The translations under genes and the position numbers were made by a program. From positions 1,624,361 through 1,688,360 of the forward strand of contig NZ_JAIFZO010000002.1 in the NCBI RefSeq assembly GCF_026341275.1: a DNA stretch of 64,000 bases, in the 5' to 3' direction. The stretch comes from Streptomyces ortus. Its GTDB lineage: Bacteria; Actinomycetota; Actinomycetes; Streptomycetales; Streptomycetaceae. Within the stretch, counting starts at the first letter, position 1, and each line of letters opens with the position of its first letter. Positions 26,709 to 34,924 of the stretch are shown here, piece by piece. The notes beneath the pieces were generated by a model. It ran no database searches. It saw only the letters and a program-made list of their open reading frames with translations, and was not told where the DNA came from.

Positions 26709-27891
26709 CGGAGACCACGGGTGCGGCGGCGGCCTCGACTTCTTCGGCATGTTCGACGATCCGATCGGCGAGATGGTCTCGATGGTGGCCAAGCTCGTGA
26801 TGCGCGCCGCGATCGGGATGTTCGAGGCCGTCGGCGAAATCAACTCGTACGACGAGGATTCGTCCAACAAGGTCAACACGCAGACCCAGTGGATCGTCAC
26901 GTACCTGGCGATCGGCTCGATCCTCTTCGCCGCGATCAAGATGGCGTTGGACAGGAAGGGTGACGCAGGCCAGACGGCGTTGAAGGGAGTCCTGCGCGTC
27001 ACCTTGGTCAACACGGCCGCGAGCACCGTGATCATCACGTTCGCCACCCTCATGGACAGGTACTCCAGCCACCTGTTCAGGGACAGCCTCGACGAGCTGA
27101 TGTCGGGCATCGAATGCATGAGTGACAAGGTCATGCCCGCCATGCTGATGCTGGTCGTCGGCTGCCTCCTCATCCTCGCCGGCATCATCCACGCCCTCCT
27201 GATGTGGATCCGGCTCGGCGTGATGGTCATCCTGATGGGCACGCTCCCCCTGGCGGCCTCCGCGTCCATGACGCAATGGGGCGGCACCTGGTGGCAGAAG
27301 CACGTCGGATGGCTGATCGCCTGGTTGCTGTACAAGCCCGCGGTCAGCCTCATCTTCTACTCGGGGGCCGTGATGGTGAACGCCCAGGGCGTCGACCAGG
27401 TCAACACGCAGATCGCGGGAATGGGAGTGCTCCTGCTGTCGGCCATCGCGCTGCCCGCCCTGATGAGGGTGATCGTGCCGGCGACGGAGGCGCTCGGAGG
27501 AGACTCGTCCGGGCAGGCCACGATGGGAGCGGCCTCCGGTATCGCCTCCGGAGCGAAGTCGATCGCCGGCGGCGCCATCAGCCGGGTCGGCCCTGGTGCG
27601 TCCGGCACCCAGAAACCCTCGGGGGCCACCGGCGCCGGAACCGGTGCCGCGGCGAGGCCCGACAGCGGAGGCGGCTCTTCCTCAAGCGGGGGCGGTTCCC
27701 CGGCGAGCGGGGGCCGCGCCGCAGCCGCGGGGGGTCGCACCACCCCGGCCGCGGCAGTGCCCGTCATCGGCGCCGCGGTGCTCGGCGCGGCGGCGGTGGC
27801 CGGCAAGGTCGCCAAGGGAGCCGTCGGCGTCACCCGGAGCGGGGTGGAGGGCGCCAACAGCAACACGAGCAACGACCGGAACGGCCACTGA
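26695..27891 (+). CDS. TrbL/VirB6-like polytopic membrane protein, set B
   Basis: Probable inner-membrane channel protein. The 398-residue product has several helices (IVTYLAIGSILFAAIKMAL, VIITFATLM, VMPAMLMLVVGCLLILAGII, LGVMVILMGTLPLAASASM, HVGWLIAWLLYKPAVSLIF, GVLLLSAIALPALMRVI). The MGTLPLAAS and WLLYKPAVS motifs are shared with set A. The C-terminal 120 residues are low-complexity Gly/Ser/Ala. ATG 26695 is chosen over earlier in-frame codons because GGGGAG lies six bases upstream. Confidence 0.86.
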   Translation: MFLADGDHGCGGGLDFFGMFDDPIGEMVSMVAKLVMRAAIGMFEAVGEINSYDEDSSNKVNTQTQWIVTYLAIGSILFAAIKMALDRKGDAGQTALKGVLRVTLVNTAASTVIITFATLMDRYSSHLFRDSLDELMSGIECMSDKVMPAMLMLVVGCLLILAGIIHALLMWIRLGVMVILMGTLPLAASASMTQWGGTWWQKHVGWLIAWLLYKPAVSLIFYSGAVMVNAQGVDQVNTQIAGMGVLLLSAIALPALMRVIVPATEALGGDSSGQATMGAASGIASGAKSIAGGAISRVGPGASGTQKPSGATGAGTGAAARPDSGGGSSSSGGGSPASGGRAAAAGGRTTPAAAVPVIGAAVLGAAAVAGKVAKGAVGVTRSGVEGANSNTSNDRNGH

Positions 27892-28022
27892 CCGGCGCCG
27901 GACCGTGGGCGGCGGGTTCCCTGCCGTCCGTTCTCCGGCCCGGTCGGCTCGTGGTCCGGGCCCCTTGAACCACCCCCAGGGGCCCCACGATCCACCCATC
28001 GGAAGCAAAGCAGGTATCGCCC

Positions 28023-29516
28023 ATGTCCACCGAAGCCGCTGTTCATCCCACGTACGGGAACTGGCGCAGGCCCAGACGGCCCGGACTGGGGCCGCTCGGC
28101 CTCATCGGCACCGTCGTGGTGTTCGGCGGGATCGTCGTCGATCTCATGCTGTCGCTGATCTCGCTGCAGGTCACCCTGGTCGCCGTCGTCCTCCAGGTGC
28201 TGTTCCTGCTGCCGCTGACGGCGCGTACCCAGGACGGGCGGAACATGTATCAGGTCTTGGCGCTGCGCATCAGCTGGTTCAACCGCAAGTCCAAGGGATC
28301 GGCCACCTATGTCTCGGGACCGCTGTCCGCCCGGCCCGGCGGCCGGTTCCGCCCGCCGGGGTTGCTGAACCGCGTCAAGCTGGAGGAGGGCCGGGACGCC
28401 TACGACCAGCCGTTCGGCGTGGTGCATCACCGGAGCCGGAACCTCTACACCATCGTGCTCGGCTGCGAACCCGACGGCGGGTCCCTCGTCGACCCCGACC
28501 AGGTGGACACCTGGGTGGCGTCCTGGGGCCAGTGGCTGGCCAGGCTGTCCGCCGAACCGGGCCTGCGCGGGGCCGCCGTGGTGGTGGAGACCGCCCCCGA
28601 CACGGGAAGCCGGCTCGCGAACGAGCTGCTCCCGCGCCTCCACCCCGACGCACCGGCAGCGGCACGGGCGGTGATGGAGGAGGTGGTGCAGCGGTACCCG
28701 TCCACGTCCTCCGAGATGCACACCTACATCTCGTTGACCTACGGTCCGGCCGGCGGACAGCGGCGCAAGACCGACGAGATCATCACCGACCTGGCCATCC
28801 GCATTCCCGGCCTGCTGGACGGGGTGGTGAGCGCCGGTGGCGGAGCTGCCGCGCCCCTGTCGGCGGAGCGCATCGCCGAAGTCGTACGGGTGGCCTACGA
28901 TCCGGCCGTCGCGGGAGATGTCCTCGACATCCGTGCCCAGCACGGCGGTACCGGACTCGACTGGGAGGACGCGGGGCCCGCGGCGACCCTGGAGAGGACC
29001 AACTCCTATGTCCACGACTCAGGGGTGTCCCGGACCTGGATGCTGACCCTGGCCCCCCGCGGTACGGTCCGCGCCAATGTGCTGCGCGGTCTGCTGGAGG
29101 CCACTCCGGGCACCCGCCGAAAGCGGGTGGCGCTGCTGTACCGGCCCATCGACCCGGCGACCTCGGCGCGCATCGTCGAGGCCGACCGGCGGGCGGCGCA
29201 GTTCATGGCGACCTCGAAGCGGGGCCTGGTGCAGGCGCGGGCCGCCAACGAGGTGAGCGCGACCGAGCAGACGGCGGTGGAAGAGGCGACCGGGGCCGGC
29301 CTGGTGGAGTTCTCGCTGATGGTCACCGTGACGGTCGACTCCGACGCCGACCTGGAGGACGCGAACACGGCGGTGCGCAATCAGCTGGCCGGGGCACGGC
29401 TGTTGATGCGCCCGGCGGACCGCATGCAGGCGGCGGCGTTCAGCTGCACCCTGCCGGCCGGGATCCTGCCGTGGGAGTACACCCTGATCCCGCGCGAACT
29501 GAAGGAAGCACTGTGA
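28023..29516 (+). CDS. SCO6880-family protein, VirB4 N-terminal part, set B
   Basis: The 497-residue paralogue of the protein at 14293. It starts with HPTYGNWRRP, has two helices (about 25-70) and then the VirB4 N-terminal-like domain (LGCEPDGGSLVDPDQVDTWV, GQWLARLSAEPG, VVETAPDTGSRL). It should hold the ATPase encoded next to the membrane. The last codons overlap the GTG of the ATPase gene (GTGA at 29513), a fixed coupling that suggests equal amounts of both parts. A gap of 131 bases separates it from the preceding gene. Confidence 0.86.
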   Translation: MSTEAAVHPTYGNWRRPRRPGLGPLGLIGTVVVFGGIVVDLMLSLISLQVTLVAVVLQVLFLLPLTARTQDGRNMYQVLALRISWFNRKSKGSATYVSGPLSARPGGRFRPPGLLNRVKLEEGRDAYDQPFGVVHHRSRNLYTIVLGCEPDGGSLVDPDQVDTWVASWGQWLARLSAEPGLRGAAVVVETAPDTGSRLANELLPRLHPDAPAAARAVMEEVVQRYPSTSSEMHTYISLTYGPAGGQRRKTDEIITDLAIRIPGLLDGVVSAGGGAAAPLSAERIAEVVRVAYDPAVAGDVLDIRAQHGGTGLDWEDAGPAATLERTNSYVHDSGVSRTWMLTLAPRGTVRANVLRGLLEATPGTRRKRVALLYRPIDPATSARIVEADRRAAQFMATSKRGLVQARAANEVSATEQTAVEEATGAGLVEFSLMVTVTVDSDADLEDANTAVRNQLAGARLLMRPADRMQAAAFSCTLPAGILPWEYTLIPRELKEAL

Positions 29517-31084
29517 GAGCGAGGAACGCGTCCAGGAGCACCGCGAAGCAGCCGCCCGCCCGGCCCCCCAGGGAGCGACTGGCCCCCGCGCGCGGCTGGC
29601 CCGGACCCGGTGGAGGCCAGGTGGCCAACATGGACCCGCCCACGATGTGGCGGGCCACCACCGTCCAGGCCTGCGGGCTCTGGCCGTTCGCGGCAGGCTC
29701 GGGTGCCCCCATGAGCGGCGTCCCGCTGGGCCAGCACCTGTACACCGGAGCCACCGTGTGCGGCGACCCCCTGTCGTGGTTCACCCGCGCCCACTACATC
29801 TCCAACCCCTCGCTGTTCATGCTCGGCATGCCGGGCCTGGGCAAGTCCACCCTGATCAACCGCATGCTCATCGGGCTCTCCGCCACGGGTGTGGTGCCGA
29901 TGGTGCTGGGTGACCTCAAGCCCGACTACGCGGACACCGTGCGCGCCCTGGGCGGCCAGGTCCTGCCCATCGGGCGCGGGGTCGGCGGCATCAACGTCCT
30001 CGACCCCGGGGCGATGGGCGCCGCGGCTCGGCGTATCGGCGGCGAGGCCGGGCGGGTGCTGAGCGCCGAGACCCACGGCCGTGTCCTCAACATGGTCGCC
30101 GCGCTGGTCACCATCGTGCGCGACCGGGCAGTGGACGACCACGAGCAGTCGGTGCTCTCCGCCGCGCTGCACCATCTGCGTGAGCGCACGCCCCCCGGCC
30201 GGCAGCCGCTGCTGCCCGACCTCGTGCGCGTCCTGACCGAGGGGCCGGACCGGGTGCGGGCGGTGACGCTGGACCGCGGGGACGACACCCGCTACCGCGA
30301 CGCCGTGGACCCGCTGCATCGCTCGCTGCTGGGCGTCCTGGACGGGCCGCTGGGCGACACCTTCGCATCCGAGGCATCCACCCGCATCGACCTGGACGCG
30401 CCCGCGGTGTGCGTGGACATCTCCCGCATCGGTGAGTCGGACACCCAGCTCACCGCGGCCGCGATGCTGGCCGCCTGGTCCGACGGCCTGGGCACCGTGG
30501 CCGCCTCGCACGCCCTGGCGGACGCCGGACTGCGGCCTCGGCGCTGGTTCTTCACCGTGCTCGACGAGCTGTGGCGACCGCTGCGCGCGGCGTCGGGCAT
30601 CGTGGACCGCATCGACGCCCTGACCCGTCTCAACCGAAGCCTCGGCCTGGGCGACGCCAAGATCACGCACACCCTTAAGGACGCGGAGGCCCTGGGTAGT
30701 GACGCCGACCGGGTCAAGGCGCGTGGTTTCGTCGAACGGGCCGGCATGGTGGTCTGCGCGGGGCTGCCGCGCCAGGAGATGGAGGATCTGGGCCAGGTCG
30801 TGGGCCTGTCCCGCCGGGAGATGGACCTCGTCGCCTCCTGGTCCTCGCCCCCGGGCTGGGCCGCCCACGGGGACCGCGAGGATCCCCCCGGGCGCGGGCG
30901 CTTCCTGATCAAGGTCGGTGGCCGCCCCGGCATCCCGATCCAGGTCGCCATCACCGACACCGAACGACGTCTGCACGACACCAACAAACGCTGGGCCGAG
31001 AACGAACGCCCCATCGAGAAGGCCTCCGAGCGGATCATCCGGCACGTCAGGCAGCGGGAGCCGGGCGGGACGGGGATCGTATGA
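29513..31084 (+). CDS. VirB4-type ATPase of T4SS-like set B
   Basis: Motor ATPase, 523 residues from GTG 29513. Walker A is GMPGLGKST (105-113), followed by LGDLKPDYADTV, Walker B FFTVLDELWRPL and the shared C-terminal TNKRW. It is the functional counterpart of the protein at 12793. The frame is open far upstream because the GC-rich set B genes leave it free of stops; the coupled GTG is the only sensible start. The stop overlaps the VirD4-like gene (ATGA at 31081). Confidence 0.9.
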   Translation: MRARNASRSTAKQPPARPPRERLAPARGWPGPGGGQVANMDPPTMWRATTVQACGLWPFAAGSGAPMSGVPLGQHLYTGATVCGDPLSWFTRAHYISNPSLFMLGMPGLGKSTLINRMLIGLSATGVVPMVLGDLKPDYADTVRALGGQVLPIGRGVGGINVLDPGAMGAAARRIGGEAGRVLSAETHGRVLNMVAALVTIVRDRAVDDHEQSVLSAALHHLRERTPPGRQPLLPDLVRVLTEGPDRVRAVTLDRGDDTRYRDAVDPLHRSLLGVLDGPLGDTFASEASTRIDLDAPAVCVDISRIGESDTQLTAAAMLAAWSDGLGTVAASHALADAGLRPRRWFFTVLDELWRPLRAASGIVDRIDALTRLNRSLGLGDAKITHTLKDAEALGSDADRVKARGFVERAGMVVCAGLPRQEMEDLGQVVGLSRREMDLVASWSSPPGWAAHGDREDPPGRGRFLIKVGGRPGIPIQVAITDTERRLHDTNKRWAENERPIEKASERIIRHVRQREPGGTGIV

Positions 31085-32901
31085 GGGGGGACGCGGCCGG
31101 GGGCAGGGGCTACGGGAGCGAGTTGGCACCCTGGGCGATCGTCCTCGTGTCGGGCACCGCCCTGGTGGTCTGCGGGGGGATGTGGCTCGGTGGGACCCTG
31201 GGCGCCGCGCTGACCGGTTCGGGGTGGAGCTCCCCGCCGTTCACCTTCGCGACGTTCGGCACTCTGCTCACCGACGGACCCGGGAAGCTCTGGCCGGACG
31301 CGTCACCGGCCGGTGTGATCACCGGGATCGTTCTGGTCTTCGGCACAGCCGTCGCCGTCGGCGCACTGGCCGCACGACGGGTCCTGCGGTACGTCTCCCG
31401 TCCCAGGGGGCTGGCCGGGAACCGGGAGCTGGCATCCATGACACCGGCCGGCATCGCGGCGCGCGCCCGCGACCTGCGCCCCTCGCTCAAGGGCCGCGAA
31501 CATCTCCACCCCGATGAGACCGGCAACCTCCTCGGCGACCTCGCTCCGCACGGTCCGGAGCTGCGCTCCTCCTTCGAGGACGTGGAGCTGGACCTGATGG
31601 CCCCGCGCGCCGGCAAGTCCACCGGAATCGCCGTCCCCCGAGTGCTGCGTGCCCAGGGGGCGGTGCTGCTGACCTCCAACAAGTCCGACGTATACTCCGT
31701 CACCCGTGCCGAACGGGAGAAGGCCGGCCGGGTGTGGACGTTCGATCCGCAGAGCATCGCCCACACTCCGCGCGGGATGTGGTGGGACATCCTCGCCGAC
31801 TGCCACACCATCGAGGGCGCACGGCGGCTGGCCGGACACTTCGTCGCCTCCGTCAACGACGACCAGTCGAAGAAGGACTTCTGGATCTCCGCGGCGCAGA
31901 ACACCCTCACCTCGCTGTTCCTCGCCGCCGCGCGCGGTAAGGCCTCCGTGCTCGACCTGCTGGCCTGGCTCGCCGACCCCGCGGACCGCACGCCCGTCGA
32001 CCTGTTGCGGGACGTCGGCATGATCGCCATGGCCGAGCAGTTGCAGGGCACGGTCCGGGGCGCGGTGGAGACCCGGGACGGCATCTACGAGACCGCCCGG
32101 CAGTGTGTCGCCTGTCTGCTCGACCCGGAGATCGTGGCCTGGGTGACGCCTGATCCGAAGCTTCCGCAGTTCAGACCGCACCAGCATGTGCTGGGCCGGG
32201 ACACCCTCTACCTCCTGTCGAAGGACGGCGGCGGCTCGGCGGCGGGTGTGATCGCCGGACTCGCCGACACGACGCTGCGCGCGGGCGTGATCGCCGCCGA
32301 ACGCATGGGCGGCCGACTCGACCCCCCGATGACCGCCGTCCTCGACGAGGCGGCCAACGTCTGCCGCATCTCCGACCTGCCCGACCTGTACAGCCACCTC
32401 GGCTCCCGAGGCATCAACGTCGTCACCCTGCTGCAGAGTTACCGCCAGGGAAGCCGTGTCTGGGGTGAGGCGGGCATGGACGCCCTGTGGAGCGCCGCCA
32501 CCGTCAAGCTGCTCGGCGCCGGCCTCGACGACGCCGACTTCGTGGAGAAGATCTCCAAGCTCGTCGGCAATCGGGACGTACGGACCGGGTCCGTCTCCCG
32601 GAGCAGGGACGGCACTTCCCGTTCCTACTCCTACCGGCTCGACCCGGTCCTGCCCGCCGACCGCATACGCGCTCTGCCCAAGGGCACCGCCCTGCTGCTC
32701 GCCACCGGTGTACGGCCCGCCCTGATCCGGCTGCGCCCGTGGTACGAGGAAGCCGACGCGGACGTCCTCTCCGCGGCGGCCAGGGCCGAGACCGCCGCCA
32801 TCACCGAGCGGGCCGCCCGAACCTGGGCGGCCGGCCCTCACGCACCCGTCGAGAGCGCCGGCCGGTGGCAGAGGGACGCGGTGTCGCTGGACAAGCCCTG
32901 A
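31081..32901 (+). CDS. VirD4/TraG-like coupling ATPase
   Basis: Coupling protein that would bring substrates to the channel. The 606-residue protein has two N-terminal helices (about 17-40 and 78-98) and a nucleotide-binding domain with a Walker A-like LMAPRAGKSTG (about 173-182). In it alanine replaces the first glycine, as in many actinobacterial TraG proteins. It also has LLTSNKSDVY and Walker B MTAVLDEAANVC. The SRGINVVTLLQSYRQG motif is typical of TraG/VirD4. It is the last gene of set B and has no counterpart in set A, so one coupling protein may serve both. No relaxase gene is present in the window. Confidence 0.9.
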   Translation: MRGDAAGGRGYGSELAPWAIVLVSGTALVVCGGMWLGGTLGAALTGSGWSSPPFTFATFGTLLTDGPGKLWPDASPAGVITGIVLVFGTAVAVGALAARRVLRYVSRPRGLAGNRELASMTPAGIAARARDLRPSLKGREHLHPDETGNLLGDLAPHGPELRSSFEDVELDLMAPRAGKSTGIAVPRVLRAQGAVLLTSNKSDVYSVTRAEREKAGRVWTFDPQSIAHTPRGMWWDILADCHTIEGARRLAGHFVASVNDDQSKKDFWISAAQNTLTSLFLAAARGKASVLDLLAWLADPADRTPVDLLRDVGMIAMAEQLQGTVRGAVETRDGIYETARQCVACLLDPEIVAWVTPDPKLPQFRPHQHVLGRDTLYLLSKDGGGSAAGVIAGLADTTLRAGVIAAERMGGRLDPPMTAVLDEAANVCRISDLPDLYSHLGSRGINVVTLLQSYRQGSRVWGEAGMDALWSAATVKLLGAGLDDADFVEKISKLVGNRDVRTGSVSRSRDGTSRSYSYRLDPVLPADRIRALPKGTALLLATGVRPALIRLRPWYEEADADVLSAAARAETAAITERAARTWAAGPHAPVESAGRWQRDAVSLDKP

Positions 32902-32911
32902 CCCTCAGGGC
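32895..32911. terminator. Compact hairpin containing two convergent stop codons
   Basis: GCCCTGA (32895-32901) and TCAGGGC (32905-32911) form a perfect 7-bp stem with a CCC loop. The stop codon of the coupling-protein gene ends at 32901 and the stop of the minus-strand DUF418 gene begins at 32905, so the hairpin includes both stops. Confidence 0.65.
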
Positions 32912-34089
32912 CTGCGCGCCAGTGTCATCGCGCGCAGCAGCCATTCGGCCGGTCCGTACCGGAAGTGCCGCAACAGCCAGTGGCTGAGGGCGAGTTGTGC
33001 CAGGTACAGGACGAGGCACCCGGCCAGCAGCACGGTGGTGCCGTAGCGGCCGTACCAGGCCAGTCCGTAGCCGGTGAAGACCAGGGCCATGACCAGCGAC
33101 TGCGTGAGGTAGTGGGTCAGGGCCAGGCGGCCGACCCCGGCCAGCGCTTCGGTGACCCGGCCACCGGCCCGGGTGCGCGCCATGAGCAGCAGACCGCAGG
33201 CGTACGCGGCCGTCAGCGCCGGGGCCGTGAGCACTCCGACGGCCGAGCCGATGTCGTACCAGCGTATGTCCAGGGGGCCGTTGCGGCAGACCGCCATGAG
33301 GGCACTCCCCGCCAGCCCGACCGGCAGCGCGCGGACGGCGATCCGCGCGAGCCACGCTCGATGCCGGTCGGTCTCGGCCAGCAGCCTTCGTCGCCCGGCG
33401 GCGAGTCCCACCAGGAAGGCCGCCAGCATGTCGGCGCCGTACAGGATGTTCCACCCCAGTCCGTCGCGCCACACCTCCAGGTTGGTCCGGACGACCGAGG
33501 CGAAGCCGTCGCGATAGGCCGCCGCCGTCCCGCGCGCCGCGGCCTCGATCTCCCGCAGGTCCTGCGAACGCACCGGATCCGTGAGGGCGACCGTGCACAC
33601 GCCCCAGGTCAGCATGTATGCGGCGACACCGGTGACGAGACAGGCCGCGACCCGTACCGCTGTGCGCGGCGCGATGTCGCGGACGGCGAACAGTACGAGG
33701 CTCAGCACGGCGTAGGTCATCAGGATGTCGCCCGGGAAAAGGAGGACGGCGTGCGCGAGCCCCAGGAGGAACAGGCCGATCAGCCGGCGTAGCTGCCGGG
33801 GCGCGAAGGGTGCTCCGGCGTACTCGGCGGAGGCCCGCTGCAGCGTGAAGCTGTACCCGAACAGGAAGGCGAAGAGCAGATAGAACTTGGCACTGACCAG
33901 GGTGGTGACCAGCCAGGCAGCCGTCTCGTCCACCCATGACACATACAGCTCGCCGCCTGGACCGAGGTGAGGTCCGGCCATCGCCGGGACATTGACCAGG
34001 ACGATTCCCAGCAGGGCGAAGCCGCGCAGTACGTCGACCTCCTGTACCCGCTCTCGCTTCCGCACCGATGCGGTGCCCGCGGTAGACAT
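32905..34089 (-). CDS. DUF418-family membrane protein
   Basis: Polytopic membrane protein of 394 residues with about ten helices. It starts with VDVLRGFALLGIVLVN, the signature of this acyltransferase-like group, and closes with the typical DUF418 C-terminal region (LTHYLTQSLVMALVF...RYGPAEWLLRAMT). The biochemical role of the family is not established; transport or modification of an envelope component is often assumed. ATG 34089 is chosen because GGGAG lies five bases upstream; an earlier GTG at 34137 has no such signal. It is convergent with set B and seems unrelated to it. Confidence 0.85.
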   Translation of the reverse strand: MSTAGTASVRKRERVQEVDVLRGFALLGIVLVNVPAMAGPHLGPGGELYVSWVDETAAWLVTTLVSAKFYLLFAFLFGYSFTLQRASAEYAGAPFAPRQLRRLIGLFLLGLAHAVLLFPGDILMTYAVLSLVLFAVRDIAPRTAVRVAACLVTGVAAYMLTWGVCTVALTDPVRSQDLREIEAAARGTAAAYRDGFASVVRTNLEVWRDGLGWNILYGADMLAAFLVGLAAGRRRLLAETDRHRAWLARIAVRALPVGLAGSALMAVCRNGPLDIRWYDIGSAVGVLTAPALTAAYACGLLLMARTRAGGRVTEALAGVGRLALTHYLTQSLVMALVFTGYGLAWYGRYGTTVLLAGCLVLYLAQLALSHWLLRHFRYGPAEWLLRAMTLARRP

Positions 34090-34287
34090 GCGTTCTCCCT
34101 GCGCTGCCATCGGTGGGACACCGGGACGGGTGGTCAAGGAGACACAACGACCTCCACGCTCAAGCGGTTCACATCGGCCATCAGATATGTGCGCGGCGCG
34201 TTGAACCGTCCGGGCCCGGAACTCGTTGTGCTACGTACTCGGACGTGACTGAGTTTCATCCACCCGGCCTGCCTGAAAAGTTTGCAT

Positions 34288-34830
34288 ATGAAGAAGAAAG
34301 CCGAACCCGAGTCCAGAGTCATCTCGGAAAAACGGCTCATCCATGAGACTCATCGAGTGGCCGCACGTCTGCTGGTGAGCGCCGTGGGGCGACCTTCCAT
34401 ATGTCCTGGAGTGTTGTCGCAGTTGCGGGACTTCGTGGTGACCGTGCTGCGCGACCACCACGAGATGGAAGCCAGCTTGCTGTGGCCGCGGATCATGGCA
34501 ATCGGCCCCGAGGCCGAGTACGCCGTCGCTGAACTCACGCCGGAACACGCACGTTTGCTCACCACACTCGAACGCCTCTCGGGAATCGACCTGATGAACA
34601 GGGGAAAAACAGGCCGGAGCAGCACGCAGGGGGATTTCCGGCACGAACTGAACGAGGTCGCCCTTGAGGTGCACGACAGCCTGGACGCATATCTGAAACG
34701 TCAGGAGACGATTTTGTTTCCCGCACTGCAGAGCGACATCACGCTCTCGCAGTGGGACACCTTTTTCGACCGTCTCACGACCTCACTCCCAGGGAAATGG
34801 ATGGGCGGGTACCGCGGGATGGTGATGTGA
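34288..34830 (+). CDS. Hemerythrin HHE-domain protein
   Basis: The 180-residue helical protein carries metal-ligand motifs of the HHE group: IHETHRVAARLL, LRDHHEMEASLLWPRI, PEHARLL and VHDSLDAYLKRQETILFP. Such proteins bind a di-iron site and sense or bind oxygen, NO or iron. ATG 34288 has GAAAAG seven bases upstream; a TTG at 34282 is the alternative. The gene stands alone between a divergent DUF418 gene and the lectin gene. Its codon choice is slightly less GC-rich than its neighbours. Confidence 0.8.
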   Translation: MKKKAEPESRVISEKRLIHETHRVAARLLVSAVGRPSICPGVLSQLRDFVVTVLRDHHEMEASLLWPRIMAIGPEAEYAVAELTPEHARLLTTLERLSGIDLMNRGKTGRSSTQGDFRHELNEVALEVHDSLDAYLKRQETILFPALQSDITLSQWDTFFDRLTTSLPGKWMGGYRGMVM

Positions 34831-34924
34831 GACCCCGAGGTGAACTGTTTCGCTCCGGTGACCGTTGCGGTGTGAGCAGAACCGTTGTCGAACCACGCGC
34901 CGAGATCCTAAGGAAGGGATACAC

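Noticed and set aside
27596-29512. Very long frame upstream of the VirB4-type ATPase start
   Set aside because: It overlaps the SCO6880-type gene and the end of the TrbL-like gene, and its translation is Arg/Pro-rich nonsense; the coupled GTG at 29513 matches the paralogue start.
12793-32901. Classical Streptomyces conjugative element with TraB
   Set aside because: No FtsK-type TraB, no Spd genes, no integrase or relaxase seen; the ATPases present are VirB4/VirD4-like.
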